Of a stretch of DNA of 64,000 nucleotides, positions 46,983 through 55,508 are shown in pieces. Location of the stretch: NCBI RefSeq assembly GCF_020831405.1, contig NZ_JAJHPU010000008.1, positions 124,001 through 188,000 on the forward strand. Direction: 5' to 3'. This DNA is from Pseudomonas oryzagri (GTDB lineage Bacteria > Pseudomonadota > Gammaproteobacteria > Pseudomonadales > Pseudomonadaceae). Below the pieces are notes generated by a model. That model worked only from the letters and a program-made list of their open reading frames with translations, had not been told where the DNA came from and searched no databases. How positions within the stretch are numbered: the first letter of the stretch is position 1; the number at the start of each line of letters is the position of its first letter. Position numbers and translations under genes: made by a program.

Positions 46983-48209
46983 TCACGACCAGTCATGGCG
47001 CGGCGGCTTGGCGCCGTTGAGCAGCCAGTTGCCGACCACGTGGTACTTCCAGCGCACCGGGTCGTGCAGGGTGTGCACGCGGGCGTTGCGCCAGTGGCGG
47101 TCGAGGTTGTGCCGCTTGAGGGTCGAGCGGGTGCCGCCCAGCTCGAACAGCCGGTTGGTGGCCTCGATGGCGACCTCGGTGGTCAGCACCTTGGCCTTGG
47201 CCACCGCCAGCGACGCGGCGGCGACGTTGTCCTCGTCGGGAGCCGGCTTGGCACGGTCGAGGACCTTGCCGGCGCGCTCGAGCAGCGCCTCGGCCGCCGC
47301 CAGGCGAATGTCCAGGCCGCCGACCTGGACGATGGTCAGCGGGTCCTCGCTGGCCTTGTCCAATCCTGAGTCGATCCATGGCCGGGCCTGCTCGCGGACG
47401 AAGGCGATGGTGTCCTCCAGCGCGGCGCGGGCGATGCCGGCGTCGATGGCGGCGGTGGTGATCTGCGCGAACGGCCCGGCCAGGGTCGGGCTCTCGTAGG
47501 AGCGGTAGCTGGGGAACAGGTTGAACGCCGGCACGCGCAGGCCGTCGGCCAGTACCGTGCCGCTGGAGGTGGTGCGCTGGCCGATGCTGTCCCAGTCGTC
47601 GACCACCACCAGCCCCGGCGTGCCGCGCTCCACGAAGGCCAATTGCCCACGGCCCTCCTCGTCCAGCGCCAGCACGCCGAGCCAGTGGGCGTACAGCGAG
47701 CCGGTGCAGTAGCCCTTGCGGCCGTCGATGCGATAGCCGTCGCCCTCGCGGACGATGCGGGTTTGCAGGTCCTGCACGTGCTTGCCGCCCGTCTCCGACA
47801 GCGCGTTGGCGAAGCGGTGGCCCTTGAGCACCAGCTCGAAGAAGAAGCGCTTCTGCGCCTCGCTGCCCTGCAGGCGCACGTCTTCGAGCAGGCAGTAGTG
47901 GTTCTGCGGGATCTGCCCCAGCGACGGATCGGCGGCCGAGACGATGGCGATCACCTCGGCCAGGGTGGCGAAGGACACCTCGGCGCCGCCGTAGGCCCTG
48001 GGTACGGTGATGCCCCACAGGCCGCTGTCGGAGAAGGCGTCGACCACCTCGGGCGGCACCGCGCGCTGCAGATCGCGCTCGGCGGCGCCCGGGCGCAGCA
48101 ACGCGGCCACCCGGTGGGCGACCGCGATGGCCTCGGCGTCGTCGCGGATGACATGGGCGTTGGGCTGGTTGAGCGGGTAGTGGGCAGGCTGTTGCGAAGC
48201 GAAAGACAT
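46983..48209 (-). CDS. sfnB: SfnB family sulfur-acquisition oxidoreductase
   Basis: A 408-residue acyl-CoA-dehydrogenase-fold protein of the SfnB family: HVIRDDAEAIAVAHRVAALL, SGLWGITVPRAYGGAEVSFATLAEVI, IPQNHYCLLEDVRLQGSEAQKRFFFELVL, and C-terminal LDRHWRNARVHTLHDPVRWKYHVVGNWLLNG. It is thought to oxidise organosulfur compounds with reduced flavin under sulfate limitation. A close relative is at 51087. It heads a possible sfnB-metI-metQ-metN transcript. Confidence 0.9.
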   Translation of the reverse strand: MSFASQQPAHYPLNQPNAHVIRDDAEAIAVAHRVAALLRPGAAERDLQRAVPPEVVDAFSDSGLWGITVPRAYGGAEVSFATLAEVIAIVSAADPSLGQIPQNHYCLLEDVRLQGSEAQKRFFFELVLKGHRFANALSETGGKHVQDLQTRIVREGDGYRIDGRKGYCTGSLYAHWLGVLALDEEGRGQLAFVERGTPGLVVVDDWDSIGQRTTSSGTVLADGLRVPAFNLFPSYRSYESPTLAGPFAQITTAAIDAGIARAALEDTIAFVREQARPWIDSGLDKASEDPLTIVQVGGLDIRLAAAEALLERAGKVLDRAKPAPDEDNVAAASLAVAKAKVLTTEVAIEATNRLFELGGTRSTLKRHNLDRHWRNARVHTLHDPVRWKYHVVGNWLLNGAKPPRHDWS

Positions 48210-48329
48210 GTTCGTCCTCTCTGGGGTGGGGCGGAGGCTTTACCGCTCGAGTGGCGCGGAGGCTTGCGAGCCCGCAGGCGGCCGGTGGACTGGGCCGTCG
48301 GCCTGGCGCGGCCCCGCCACAGGTCCTGA

Positions 48330-48344
48330 GCAGCAACCGTGCCA
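48330..48344 (-). promoter_or_regulatory. sigma-54 promoter of sfnB (minus)
   Basis: Minus strand TGGCACG-GTTG-CTGC, 120 bases before sfnB. Confidence 0.82.
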
Positions 48345-48428
48345 AACCATAAAATCCTTTAAAAACATCAACTTATGGTTATTCGCCAAGAGTGGCCGGT
48401 GCGCTGACCGGCGCAGCTTGCTGAATGA

Positions 48429-48446
48429 CTGTTGCCCGGCGAACAG
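48429..48446. promoter_or_regulatory. 18-bp palindrome CTGTTG-N6-GAACAG serving sfnB
   Basis: One mismatch. Its centre is 107 bases from the -12 GC of the minus-strand promoter, exactly as at sfnF. Confidence 0.65.
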
Positions 48447-48505
48447 TCGCGCTGCCAACAGCCGCGCCCACAGACCCGCGCCTCCGGGCGGCAAGGCGAC
48501 ACCCG

Positions 48506-48523
48506 CTGTTGCCAGCGCAGCAG
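48506..48523. promoter_or_regulatory. 18-bp palindrome CTGTTG-N6-CAGCAG serving the plus-strand gene
   Basis: One mismatch. Its centre is 108 bases from the -12 GC of the plus-strand promoter at 48609. Two divergent promoters thus each have their own correctly spaced site. Confidence 0.6.
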
Positions 48524-48608
48524 CAGCCCAGCAACTTGCCCCTTTGCCAACAGCGCAGAATCCGCCGCGATTGGCTGCAACCCGCATGAATCCTGGCTTT
48601 GCGCCACC

Positions 48609-48623
48609 TGGCACGGGCTGTGC
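48609..48623 (+). promoter_or_regulatory. sigma-54 promoter of the gene at 48692
   Basis: TGGCACG-GGCT-GTGC, with -24 perfect and one change in -12. It is 69 bases before the ATG. Confidence 0.75.
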
Positions 48624-48691
48624 CATGTGTTTCACAACGGCACCCGCGGCCATCCCGGCCCGCCCCAGCAGACCGTTTCAGGAGCCATCCC

Positions 48692-49930
48692 ATGACTGCC
48701 CAGCAACAACTCAAAGCCCTTTCCACCGGCGCCGACTACGAACAGCTGGCCGCGCGCTTCCGGCCGATCTTCGCGCGCATCGCCGAAGGCGCCGTCGAGC
48801 GCGAGCGCAGCCGCAGCCTGCCCTACGAGCAGATCCAGTGGCTGAAGGAGGCGGGCTTCGGCGCCGTGCGCGTGCCGGTGGCCTACGGCGGCGCCGGCGC
48901 CTCGCTGCCGCAGCTGTTCCAGCTGTTGATCGAGCTGGCCGAGGCCGACTCCAGCGTGCCGCAGGCGCTGCGCGGCCACTTCGCCTTCGTCGAGGACCGC
49001 CTCAACGCCCACGCCAGTGCGCCACAGGACAAGTGGTTCGCCCGCTTCGTCGCCGGCGAGCTGGTCGGCAACGCCTGGACCGAGGTCGGCGACGTGAAGA
49101 TCGGCGACGTCATCACCCGCGTCTCGCGTCAGGGCGAGCAGTGGGTGGTCAACGGCACCAAGTACTACAGCACCGGCAGCATCTTCGCCGACTGGATCGA
49201 CCTGTACGCCCGCCGCGACGACAACGGCGCCGACGTGATCGCCGCGGTCAGCACCCGCCAGAACGGCGTGCGGCAGAGCGACGACTGGGACGGCTTCGGC
49301 CAGCGCACCACCGGCAGCGGCACCTCGGTGTTCGTCGACGCAGTGGTCGAGGAAGAGAACATCATCGACTTCGCCACCCGCTTCAAATACCAGACCGCCT
49401 TCTACCAGCTGGTGCTGATCGCCGTGCTGGCCGGCAGCGGCCGCGCCGCGCTGCGCGACTTCTCCCACGAGGTGCGCCAGCGCACGCGCATCTTCAGCAC
49501 CGGCAACGCACCGCGGGTCAGCCAGGACCCGCAGGTGCTGCAGGTGATCGGCAAGGCCTCGGCGCTGGTCTACGCCGCCGAAGCCACCGCCCTGCGCGCC
49601 ACCATCCCGGCCCAGCGTGCCTACGAGGCGCGTTTCGGCAACGACGCGGCCGCCGAGCACGCCGCCAACGTGGCCGCCGAGCTGGAGTCGGCGCAGGCCC
49701 AGGTGGCCATCGCCGAACTGGCGCTGCGCGTCACCACCGACCTGTTCAACGCCTTGGGCGCCTCGGCGACCAGCGAGAAGAAGCAGCTCGACCGCCACTG
49801 GCGCAACGCGCGCACGGCCGCCTCGCACAACCCGCTGATCTACAAGGAACGCATCATCGGCGACCGCGAAGTGAACGGCACCGAGCCGCCCTACGTGTGG
49901 CAGATCGGCGGCAGCCCGGCCATCAAGTGA
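48692..49930 (+). CDS. SfnC/DszC-like flavin monooxygenase (acyl-CoA-dehydrogenase fold)
   Basis: A 412-residue protein. N-terminal EGAVERERSRSLPYEQIQWLKEAGFGAVRVPVAYGGAGASLPQLFQL and the middle WVVNGTKYYSTGSIFADWIDLYA place it in the DszC-like flavin-monooxygenase branch. The C-terminal LDRHWRNARTAASHNPLIYKERIIGD is typical. Substrate is likely an organosulfur compound, given promoter type and neighbours. The start is the ATG at 48692 after CAGGAG. Confidence 0.86.
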   Translation: MTAQQQLKALSTGADYEQLAARFRPIFARIAEGAVERERSRSLPYEQIQWLKEAGFGAVRVPVAYGGAGASLPQLFQLLIELAEADSSVPQALRGHFAFVEDRLNAHASAPQDKWFARFVAGELVGNAWTEVGDVKIGDVITRVSRQGEQWVVNGTKYYSTGSIFADWIDLYARRDDNGADVIAAVSTRQNGVRQSDDWDGFGQRTTGSGTSVFVDAVVEEENIIDFATRFKYQTAFYQLVLIAVLAGSGRAALRDFSHEVRQRTRIFSTGNAPRVSQDPQVLQVIGKASALVYAAEATALRATIPAQRAYEARFGNDAAAEHAANVAAELESAQAQVAIAELALRVTTDLFNALGASATSEKKQLDRHWRNARTAASHNPLIYKERIIGDREVNGTEPPYVWQIGGSPAIK

Positions 49931-49944
49931 CGCGGGAGGCCGCC

Positions 49945-50091
49945 ATGTCCGGGTTCCTGCAGCTCTGCCTCACCGGCCTCGGCCTGCTGCTGCGCGGCTG
50001 CGTCGAGCAGTCCGCCATGGCGAGCGAAGCCCAGTCGCTGGCGTTGTTCGACTATCGCGCCAGCCACTGCCCGCCGATCGCGCTCGACTGA
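49945..50091 (+). CDS. Small protein (48 aa), possibly exported
   Basis: ATG at 49945 with GGGAGG 6 bases upstream, 14 bases after the monooxygenase stop. It reads MSGFLQLCLTGLGLLLRGCV, then EQSAMASEAQSLALFDYRAS, ending HCPPIALD. The N-terminal hydrophobic stretch ending in Cys could be a weak lipoprotein signal, although RGC is not a good lipobox. No family recognised. Confidence 0.4.
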   Translation: MSGFLQLCLTGLGLLLRGCVEQSAMASEAQSLALFDYRASHCPPIALD

Positions 50092-50116
50092 GCGCTGCTC
50101 ATCATCCTCCCTCCCC

Positions 50117-50142
50117 GAAGGCCAGCGCTCGCGCTGGCCTTC
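50117..50142 (+). terminator. hairpin after the small ORF, probable terminator
   Basis: The 12-bp perfect stem GAAGGCCAGCGC / GCGCTGGCCTTC with a TC loop lacks a T run, so termination strength is uncertain. Confidence 0.55.
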
Positions 50143-50168
50143 GCGCATCCGGGCGGCGCCGATCCGCG

Positions 50169-50186
50169 CTGTTCACGGCCCAACAG
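50169..50186. promoter_or_regulatory. 18-bp palindrome CTGTTC-N6-CAACAG upstream of ompW
   Basis: One mismatch. Its centre is 108 bases from the -12 GC of the promoter at 50272. Confidence 0.65.
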
Positions 50187-50271
50187 CGGTTCATCAGCGG
50201 TGCCTGCGGCAACACACCCGCGGACGCCATAAATCTGAATATTTTCCTTTAAAAACAATTATTTACGCAAA

Positions 50272-50286
50272 TGGCACGGTGCCTGC
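50272..50286 (+). promoter_or_regulatory. sigma-54 promoter of ompW and sfnB-like gene
   Basis: TGGCACG-GTGC-CTGC, 109 bases before the ompW start. An AT-rich tract (50231-50271) lies immediately upstream, as at sfnE and sfnB, and may aid bending. Confidence 0.82.
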
Positions 50287-50394
50287 AATAGTCCCTGTAC
50301 AGCACCAGCCGACCGAGCGCACGGACGCGTGGCGCTGCCGATGGGCGCGTTGCCCGACGCCGCCATCGCACACTCGAGAACACAAGGAAAATTC

Positions 50395-51009
50395 ATGTCA
50401 CTGCACTGGTTCAGCCCCACCACCCTCGGCGCTCTTCTCCTTGCCGGCGCCGGCGTCGCCCAGGCCGCCGCGCCGGGCGAGTACGCCTGGCAGGCGCGCG
50501 TCGGCGTCAGCACCATCGCGCCCACCTCCGACTCCGGGCGCATCCTGCCCGGCGAGGTGGACATCGACAACGACACCGGCCCGACCTTCAACCTCGCCTG
50601 GTTCATCACCCCCAACCTCGCCATCGACGTGCTCGGCGGCCTGCCCTTCGAACACGACATCCGCCTGGCCGGCAGCAAGATCGGCACCACCAAGCAGCTG
50701 CCGCCCATCGTCAGCCTGCAATACCACTTCGCCCCCGAGGCGCGCCTGCGGCCCTTCGTCGGCATCGGCATCAACTACACGTACTTCTACGACGAACAAC
50801 TGGACAACGGCGCCGACCTGGAACTCTCCGACTCCTGGGGCGCCGCCTTCCAGGCCGGCCTGGACTACGCCATCGACGAGCAGTGGAGCCTGGGCGGCGA
50901 CGTGCGCTACGCCAAGATCGACACCGAGGTGAAGGTCAACGGCGTCACGGTCGGCAGCGTCGACGTCGACCCCACGGTGTACAGCGTCAACCTCGGCTAC
51001 CGCTTCTGA
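50395..51009 (+). CDS. ompW: OmpW-family outer-membrane channel
   Basis: A 204-residue eight-stranded beta-barrel protein. The signal peptide is about residues 1-22 (LGALLLAGAGVAQA). Mature blocks EYAWQARVGVSTIAP, NLAWFITPNLAIDVLGGLPFEHDI and the terminal YSVNLGYRF with a C-terminal Phe match OmpW. OmpW proteins pass small hydrophobic molecules into the membrane. With its sigma-54 promoter and an SfnB-like gene behind it, a role in uptake of sulfones or other apolar organosulfur compounds is likely. Confidence 0.9.
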   Translation: MSLHWFSPTTLGALLLAGAGVAQAAAPGEYAWQARVGVSTIAPTSDSGRILPGEVDIDNDTGPTFNLAWFITPNLAIDVLGGLPFEHDIRLAGSKIGTTKQLPPIVSLQYHFAPEARLRPFVGIGINYTYFYDEQLDNGADLELSDSWGAAFQAGLDYAIDEQWSLGGDVRYAKIDTEVKVNGVTVGSVDVDPTVYSVNLGYRF

Positions 51010-51086
51010 ACCCCCGCCGGGCGCCCGCCGCGTCCGGCCGACATCCGCAACCCGCACCTAACCTGAGCAACCTTGAGGAACCCGCC

Positions 51087-52328
51087 ATGAGCGAACAGCA
51101 AACCGCCGCCCGCGTCGTCGACCCCTACCTGCAGGCGCTGCCGGCCCAGCCGGCGCACCGCATCCAGAGCGACGCCGAGGCCATCGAGGTCGCCCGCGCG
51201 CTGGCCGCCGACTTCGCCCGCGAAGCCGCCCAGCGCGACCGCGAGCGCCGCCTGCCGGTCGACGAACTCAACGCCTTCTCGCAAAGCGGCCTGTGGGGCA
51301 TCACCGTGCCCAAGGCCTACGGCGGCGCCGAGGTCAGCTACCGCACCCTCGCCGAGGTGCTGAAGACCATCGCCGCGGCCGACCCGTCGCTGGCCCAGCT
51401 GCCGCAGAACCACCTGGCCATCGTCGACCACATCCGCCTGGACGGCACCGAGGAGCAGAAGCGCTTCTTCTTCGGCCTGGTGCTCGACGGCGTGCGCTTC
51501 GGCAACGCCTTCTCCGAGCGCAACAGCCGCACCGTGGCCGACTTCGAGACGCGCATCGAGGCCGACGGCGACGCCTTCCGCGTCAACGGCCAGAAGTTCT
51601 ATTCGAGCGGCGCGCTGCTCGCCCACTGGGTGCCCACGGTCGCGGTGGACGCCGAGAAGCGCCCGCACCTGGCCTTCATCCCGCGCGCCAGCCAGGGCCT
51701 CAAGGTGGTCAACGACTGGTCGAGCTTCGGCCAGCGCACCACCGCCAGCGGCACCGTGCTGATCGACAACGTCAAGGTGCCGGCCGCCCACGTGGTGCCG
51801 GTATGGCGCGCCTTCGCCAACCCCACCGCGGCCGGGCCGATCTCGCAGTTCCTGCAGGCCGCCATCGACGCCGGCATCGCCCGCGGCGCGCTGGCCGACA
51901 CCATCGCCCAGGTGCGCCGCAACGCCCGCGCCTGGATCGACTCGGGCCTCGAGTTCGCCCACCAGGACCCGTACAGCATCCAGGCGGTCGGCGACTTGCA
52001 GATCCGCCAGCGCGCCGCCGAGGCGGTGCTAGATCTGGCCGCCGACAAGATCCAGATCGCCGTCGACACCCCCAACGAGGACACCGTCGCCGAGGCCTCG
52101 ATCCTGGTCGCCGAGGCCAAGGTGCTGACCACCGAGGTCGCCATCCAGGCCACCAACAAGCTGTTCGAGCTGGTCGGCACCCGCTCCACGCTGGAGGAGT
52201 ACAACCTCGACCGCCACTGGCGCAACGCGCGTACCCACACCCTGCACGACCCGGTGCGCTGGAAATTCCACGCGGTGGGCAACTACTACCTGAACGGCAT
52301 CAAGCCGCCGCGCCATCCGTGGCTGTAA
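51087..52328 (+). CDS. SfnB family oxidoreductase (second copy)
   Basis: A 413-residue close relative of the protein at 46983, with the same landmarks: AHRIQSDAEAIEVARALAADFAREAA, GLWGITVPKAYGGAEVSYRTLAEVLKTI, GQKFYSSGALLAHWV and LDRHWRNARTHTLHDPVRWKFHAVGNYYLNG. Probably co-transcribed with ompW from the sigma-54 promoter at 50272. The two copies may differ in substrate. Confidence 0.9.
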   Translation: MSEQQTAARVVDPYLQALPAQPAHRIQSDAEAIEVARALAADFAREAAQRDRERRLPVDELNAFSQSGLWGITVPKAYGGAEVSYRTLAEVLKTIAAADPSLAQLPQNHLAIVDHIRLDGTEEQKRFFFGLVLDGVRFGNAFSERNSRTVADFETRIEADGDAFRVNGQKFYSSGALLAHWVPTVAVDAEKRPHLAFIPRASQGLKVVNDWSSFGQRTTASGTVLIDNVKVPAAHVVPVWRAFANPTAAGPISQFLQAAIDAGIARGALADTIAQVRRNARAWIDSGLEFAHQDPYSIQAVGDLQIRQRAAEAVLDLAADKIQIAVDTPNEDTVAEASILVAEAKVLTTEVAIQATNKLFELVGTRSTLEEYNLDRHWRNARTHTLHDPVRWKFHAVGNYYLNGIKPPRHPWL

Positions 52329-52350
52329 GCGGCGCCGCCTGAGCCACAGC

Positions 52351-52386
52351 GAAAGCCCCCGCTGCCGTGAGGTAGCGGGGGCTTCG
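52351..52386 (+). terminator. intrinsic terminator after the sfnB-like gene
   Basis: The stem CGAAAGCCCCCGCT / AGCGGGGGCTTCG is followed by a short T run. Confidence 0.85.
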
Positions 52387-52538
52387 TTTTGCACGATCCG
52401 CCGGGCTTTGGCAGGGAGGAGGCCCGGCTCGCGCGCCTTGGCTCGCGGCCGGGCTATTCGCGAGGTGAAAGGCCGTACCGCAACTCCGGGCGGGAGCGCG
52501 GCACCCCACCCACAGCAAGACCCGGAGCACGCGACAGA

Positions 52539-52558
52539 TTGACGCATACGTAAACGTA
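52539..52558 (+). promoter_or_regulatory. possible promoter/operator of the thioesterase gene
   Basis: A TTGACG -35-like box (52539-52544) adjoins the palindrome TACGT-AA-ACGTA (52547-52558), reminiscent of operators of acyl-CoA-responsive regulators such as LiuR. The rest of 52387-52642 shows nothing else of note. Confidence 0.4.
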
Positions 52559-52642
52559 ATGGTAATTCTGCAGGCCACACCCGCCGGCACCCGGCCCGGC
52601 GCGCAGGCAGTCCTCCCCATCCCCTTTCCGGAGTTCCGAGCC

Positions 52643-53092
52643 ATGAACCTCCTGCATGAAATCGGCCCCCAGCTCAGCGGTCTCGAACAACTGCAGGTCA
52701 TGCTCGAAACGGACCGCCGCCCCGGCATCGGCGATACCCTGGATATCCGCCTGGTCGAAGCCGGCGACGGTCAGGTGGTTTTCGAGGCGGTGCCGGACCT
52801 GCACCTCTACAACCCGATCGGCTCGGTGCACGGCGGTTTCGCCGCCACCATGCTGGACTTCGCCTGCGGCTACGCGGTGCTGTCGAAGATGGTGCCGGGC
52901 AAGACCTTCTCCACCCTGGAACTCAAGGTCTCCTACCACCGGCCGATGACCAAGGACACCGGCTTGGTGCGCGCCGAAGGCAAGATCGTCTCCATGGGGC
53001 GGCGGGCGGCGTTCTCGGAAGCGCGTCTGGTCGGCGAGGACGGCAGGCTCTACGCCTCGGCCACCTCCAGTCTGCTGGTGATGGACAGCTGA
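52643..53092 (+). CDS. PaaI-family hotdog thioesterase
   Basis: A 149-residue hotdog protein: DLHLYNPIGSVHGGFAATMLDFACGYAV contains the HGG and catalytic acidic position (D in MLDFA), followed by LELKVSYHRPMTKDTG. It hydrolyses acyl-CoA or aryl-CoA thioesters. The ATG at 52643 has CCGGAG upstream. It may form a unit with the alpha/beta hydrolase that follows. Confidence 0.87.
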   Translation: MNLLHEIGPQLSGLEQLQVMLETDRRPGIGDTLDIRLVEAGDGQVVFEAVPDLHLYNPIGSVHGGFAATMLDFACGYAVLSKMVPGKTFSTLELKVSYHRPMTKDTGLVRAEGKIVSMGRRAAFSEARLVGEDGRLYASATSSLLVMDS

Positions 53093-53176
53093 GCCGGCTG
53101 GCGAGAACCTCCCCTCCACGCGGTCACGGGCAGTTGCCCGGACCGCCCGCACCGGCATTCGACAGGAAACGCATCC

Positions 53177-53983
53177 GTGACCAGCCACGCGCAGCAGTTG
53201 CCCGGCCATACCGACACCTGGGTTGCGACCCCACAGGGGCGCATCTTCGTCCGCATCTGGCCTGCCGAGACCGCCAACGGGCGCGCGCCCATCGTGCTGC
53301 TGCACGACTCGCTCGGCTGTATCGACCTGTGGCGCGGCTTCCCGGCGGCGCTGAGCGCCAGCACCGGGCGTACGGTGATCGCCTACGACCGCCTGGGCTT
53401 CGGCCGCTCCGACGCCCATCCCGGCAAGCTCGGCCCCGGCTTCGTCGCCGACGAGGCGACCACCAGCTTCATGGCCGTTCGCGAGCACCTGGGCATCGAG
53501 CGCTTCGTGGTGTTCGGCCACAGCGTCGGCGGCGGCATGGCGATCAACTGCGCGGCCCGCTACGGCGACGCCTGCGCCGCGCTGATCAGCGAGGCGGCGC
53601 AGTCCTTCATCGAGGAACGCACCCTGCGGGGCATCCGCGAGGCCCAGGCGCTGTTCGCCAGCGAGGGCCAGATGGATCGCCTGCGCCGCCTGCACGGCGA
53701 CAAGGCGCCCTGGGTGCTCGACGCATGGATCGGCACCTGGCTGAGCCCGGCCTTCGCGAACTGGTCGCTCGATGGGGTGCTGCCGCAGGTGCGCTGCCCG
53801 CTGCTGGCCATCCACGGCGCCGAGGACGAGTACGGCTCGGTGCAGCAACCCGAGCTGATCGCCCGCCTGGTCGCGGGACCGGCGCGGCTGGAAATCATGC
53901 CCGACACCCGCCACGTGCCGCACCGCGAGCGCCAGCCTGCGGTGCTCGACATGGTGGCGGAATTTCTGCGGCCGATCGCCTGA
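53177..53983 (+). CDS. Alpha/beta-hydrolase
   Basis: A 268-residue hydrolase starting with GTG at 53177 (AGGAAA 9 bases upstream). It has LLHDSLGCIDLWRGFPAAL (oxyanion strand), nucleophile Ser in FGHSVGGGMAINCA, acid in AIHGAEDEYG and catalytic His in MPDTRHVPHRE. An esterase, lactonase or dehalogenase-like enzyme; the substrate is not known. Confidence 0.85.
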   Translation: MTSHAQQLPGHTDTWVATPQGRIFVRIWPAETANGRAPIVLLHDSLGCIDLWRGFPAALSASTGRTVIAYDRLGFGRSDAHPGKLGPGFVADEATTSFMAVREHLGIERFVVFGHSVGGGMAINCAARYGDACAALISEAAQSFIEERTLRGIREAQALFASEGQMDRLRRLHGDKAPWVLDAWIGTWLSPAFANWSLDGVLPQVRCPLLAIHGAEDEYGSVQQPELIARLVAGPARLEIMPDTRHVPHRERQPAVLDMVAEFLRPIA

Positions 53984-54110
53984 CGGCCGCGAACAGCTCG
54001 CCTGCGGCGGCTTGCCCGCTGGCGGGCGCCTCTCCGGCTGGCCGGACATGTCCGGTCAAACGCAGCCAACCGCCCCCGCCCGCCAACGGCAGGCGCGGTG
54101 GCGTCTCCTC

Positions 54111-55352
54111 TCAGCCCCGCCCTTTCACCACCACCGGCAGCACCAGACGGTGGCCCAGACGTTCGCGCTTGGTGGCGAGATAGCGCTGGCTGGCGGGATT
54201 GGCCGGCACCTCGTGGGCGAGCTGACGCTGCACGCCGACGCCAAGCTCCTGCAGGGCGCGGGCCTTGGCCGGGTTGTTGCTGAGCAGTTGCACCGAGCGT
54301 ACCCCCAGATGGCGGAGGATGGCGGCCGCGGCGCGGTAGTCGCGCGCGTCGACCGGCAGGCCGAGGGCGAGATTGGCCTCCACGGTATCCAGGCCGGTGT
54401 CCTGCAGCGCGTAGGCGCGCAGCTTGGCGGCCAGGCCGATGCCGCGGCCTTCGTGGCCGGTCAGATAGACCAGCGCGCCGCGCCCCTCGCGGGCGATACG
54501 CGCCAGCGCCAGATCGAGCTGCTCGCCGCAGTCGCAGCGCAGCGAGCCGAGCACGTCGCCGGTCAGGCATTCGGAATGCAGGCGGGTCAGCAGGCCCTCG
54601 CCCGCCGGCTCGCCGGCGAGCAGCACCGGGTATTCGCCGCCCTCGAAGGCGTACAGGTGCAGGCGGAACTCGCCGTGGCGGGTCGGCAGGCGGGTGTCGG
54701 CGAGCAATTGCGGCGCCGCTTTCGCCGCTTGCGCGCGGCGCCAGGCGATCAGCTGCTCGATGGTGATGATCGGCAGGCCATGCTGGCGGGCGAAGGCCAG
54801 CAGCTCGGGACGGCGGGCCATGCTGCCGTCGTCGTTGACGATCTCGCAGAGCACCCCGGCCGGCCGGCGCCCGGCCAGCACGGCGAGATCCAGCGCCGCC
54901 TCGGTGTGGCCGGGACGTTCCAGCACCCCGCCGGCCCGGGCGCGCAGCGGGAAGATGTGGCCCGGACGGGCGAAGTCGTCCGGCCTGGAAGCCGGGTCGG
55001 CCAGGGCGTTGAGGGTCGCTGCGCGGTCGGCGGCGGAGATGCCGGTGCTGGTGCCATGGCGGTAGTCGACGCTGACGGTGAAGGCGGTCTGGTGCGACTC
55101 GCTGTTGGCCTCGACCATCAGCGGCAGTTCGAGCGCGTCGAGGCGCTCGCCGGGCAGCGCGACGCAGACCAGGCCGCTGCTGTAGCGGACCAGGAAGGCC
55201 ATCTGCGCGGGGGTGATGGCGTCGGCGGCGATGATCAGATCGCCTTCGTTTTCGCGGTCGGTGTCGTCGACCACGACGACGAATTCGCCGCGGGCGATGG
55301 CGGCAAGGGCGGCCTCGACGGTGTCGAAGGCGGCGTCGGTTAGTGCGGGCAT
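54111..55352 (-). CDS. ribBA: Bifunctional 3,4-DHBP synthase / GTP cyclohydrolase II
   Basis: A 413-residue RibBA for riboflavin synthesis. Residues ~1-205 are RibB (VVVDDTDRENEGDLIIAADAITPAQMAFLVRYSSGLVCVAL; YRHGTSTGISAADRAATL). Residues ~210-413 are RibA, with zinc cysteines in HSECLTGDVLGSLRCDCGEQL and YLTGHEGRGIGLAAKL. The start ATG is at 55350-55352. It is not next to other rib genes and is preceded by a sigma-54 promoter and two enhancer-like palindromes. It is probably a second, inducible RibBA that feeds FMN to the sulfur monooxygenases. Confidence 0.93.
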   Translation of the reverse strand: MPALTDAAFDTVEAALAAIARGEFVVVVDDTDRENEGDLIIAADAITPAQMAFLVRYSSGLVCVALPGERLDALELPLMVEANSESHQTAFTVSVDYRHGTSTGISAADRAATLNALADPASRPDDFARPGHIFPLRARAGGVLERPGHTEAALDLAVLAGRRPAGVLCEIVNDDGSMARRPELLAFARQHGLPIITIEQLIAWRRAQAAKAAPQLLADTRLPTRHGEFRLHLYAFEGGEYPVLLAGEPAGEGLLTRLHSECLTGDVLGSLRCDCGEQLDLALARIAREGRGALVYLTGHEGRGIGLAAKLRAYALQDTGLDTVEANLALGLPVDARDYRAAAAILRHLGVRSVQLLSNNPAKARALQELGVGVQRQLAHEVPANPASQRYLATKRERLGHRLVLPVVVKGRG

Positions 55353-55411
55353 GGGGGTGGGCCTGTGCTGATGAAGTTGGAGCGTCTGGGGACGCGTTTG
55401 GGGGTTCTTCA

Positions 55412-55426
55412 GCAGGTTGCGTGCCA
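55412..55426 (-). promoter_or_regulatory. sigma-54 promoter of ribBA
   Basis: Minus strand TGGCACG-CAAC-CTGC, 59 bases before the ATG. Confidence 0.82.
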
Positions 55427-55478
55427 GGCGGCCCGGGGGCGGATTTCGGGGGTTGGGCGGGGGCGCGCGGCGGCTGCA

Positions 55479-55496
55479 CTGTTGTGCTGGCAACAG
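55479..55496. promoter_or_regulatory. perfect 18-bp palindrome CTGTTG-N6-CAACAG upstream of ribBA
   Basis: Its centre is 75 bases upstream of the -12 GC. It is 30 bases (about three helical turns) from the next site. Confidence 0.68.
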
Positions 55497-55508
55497 TGCG
55501 TCGGGATG

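Noticed and set aside
43302-48209. Reading the CTGTTG/CAACAG sites as ordinary REP repeats
   Set aside because: They are confined to regions upstream of sigma-54 promoters at nearly constant spacing and lack the longer conserved arms of REP elements; the true REP-like element is at 40026-40050.
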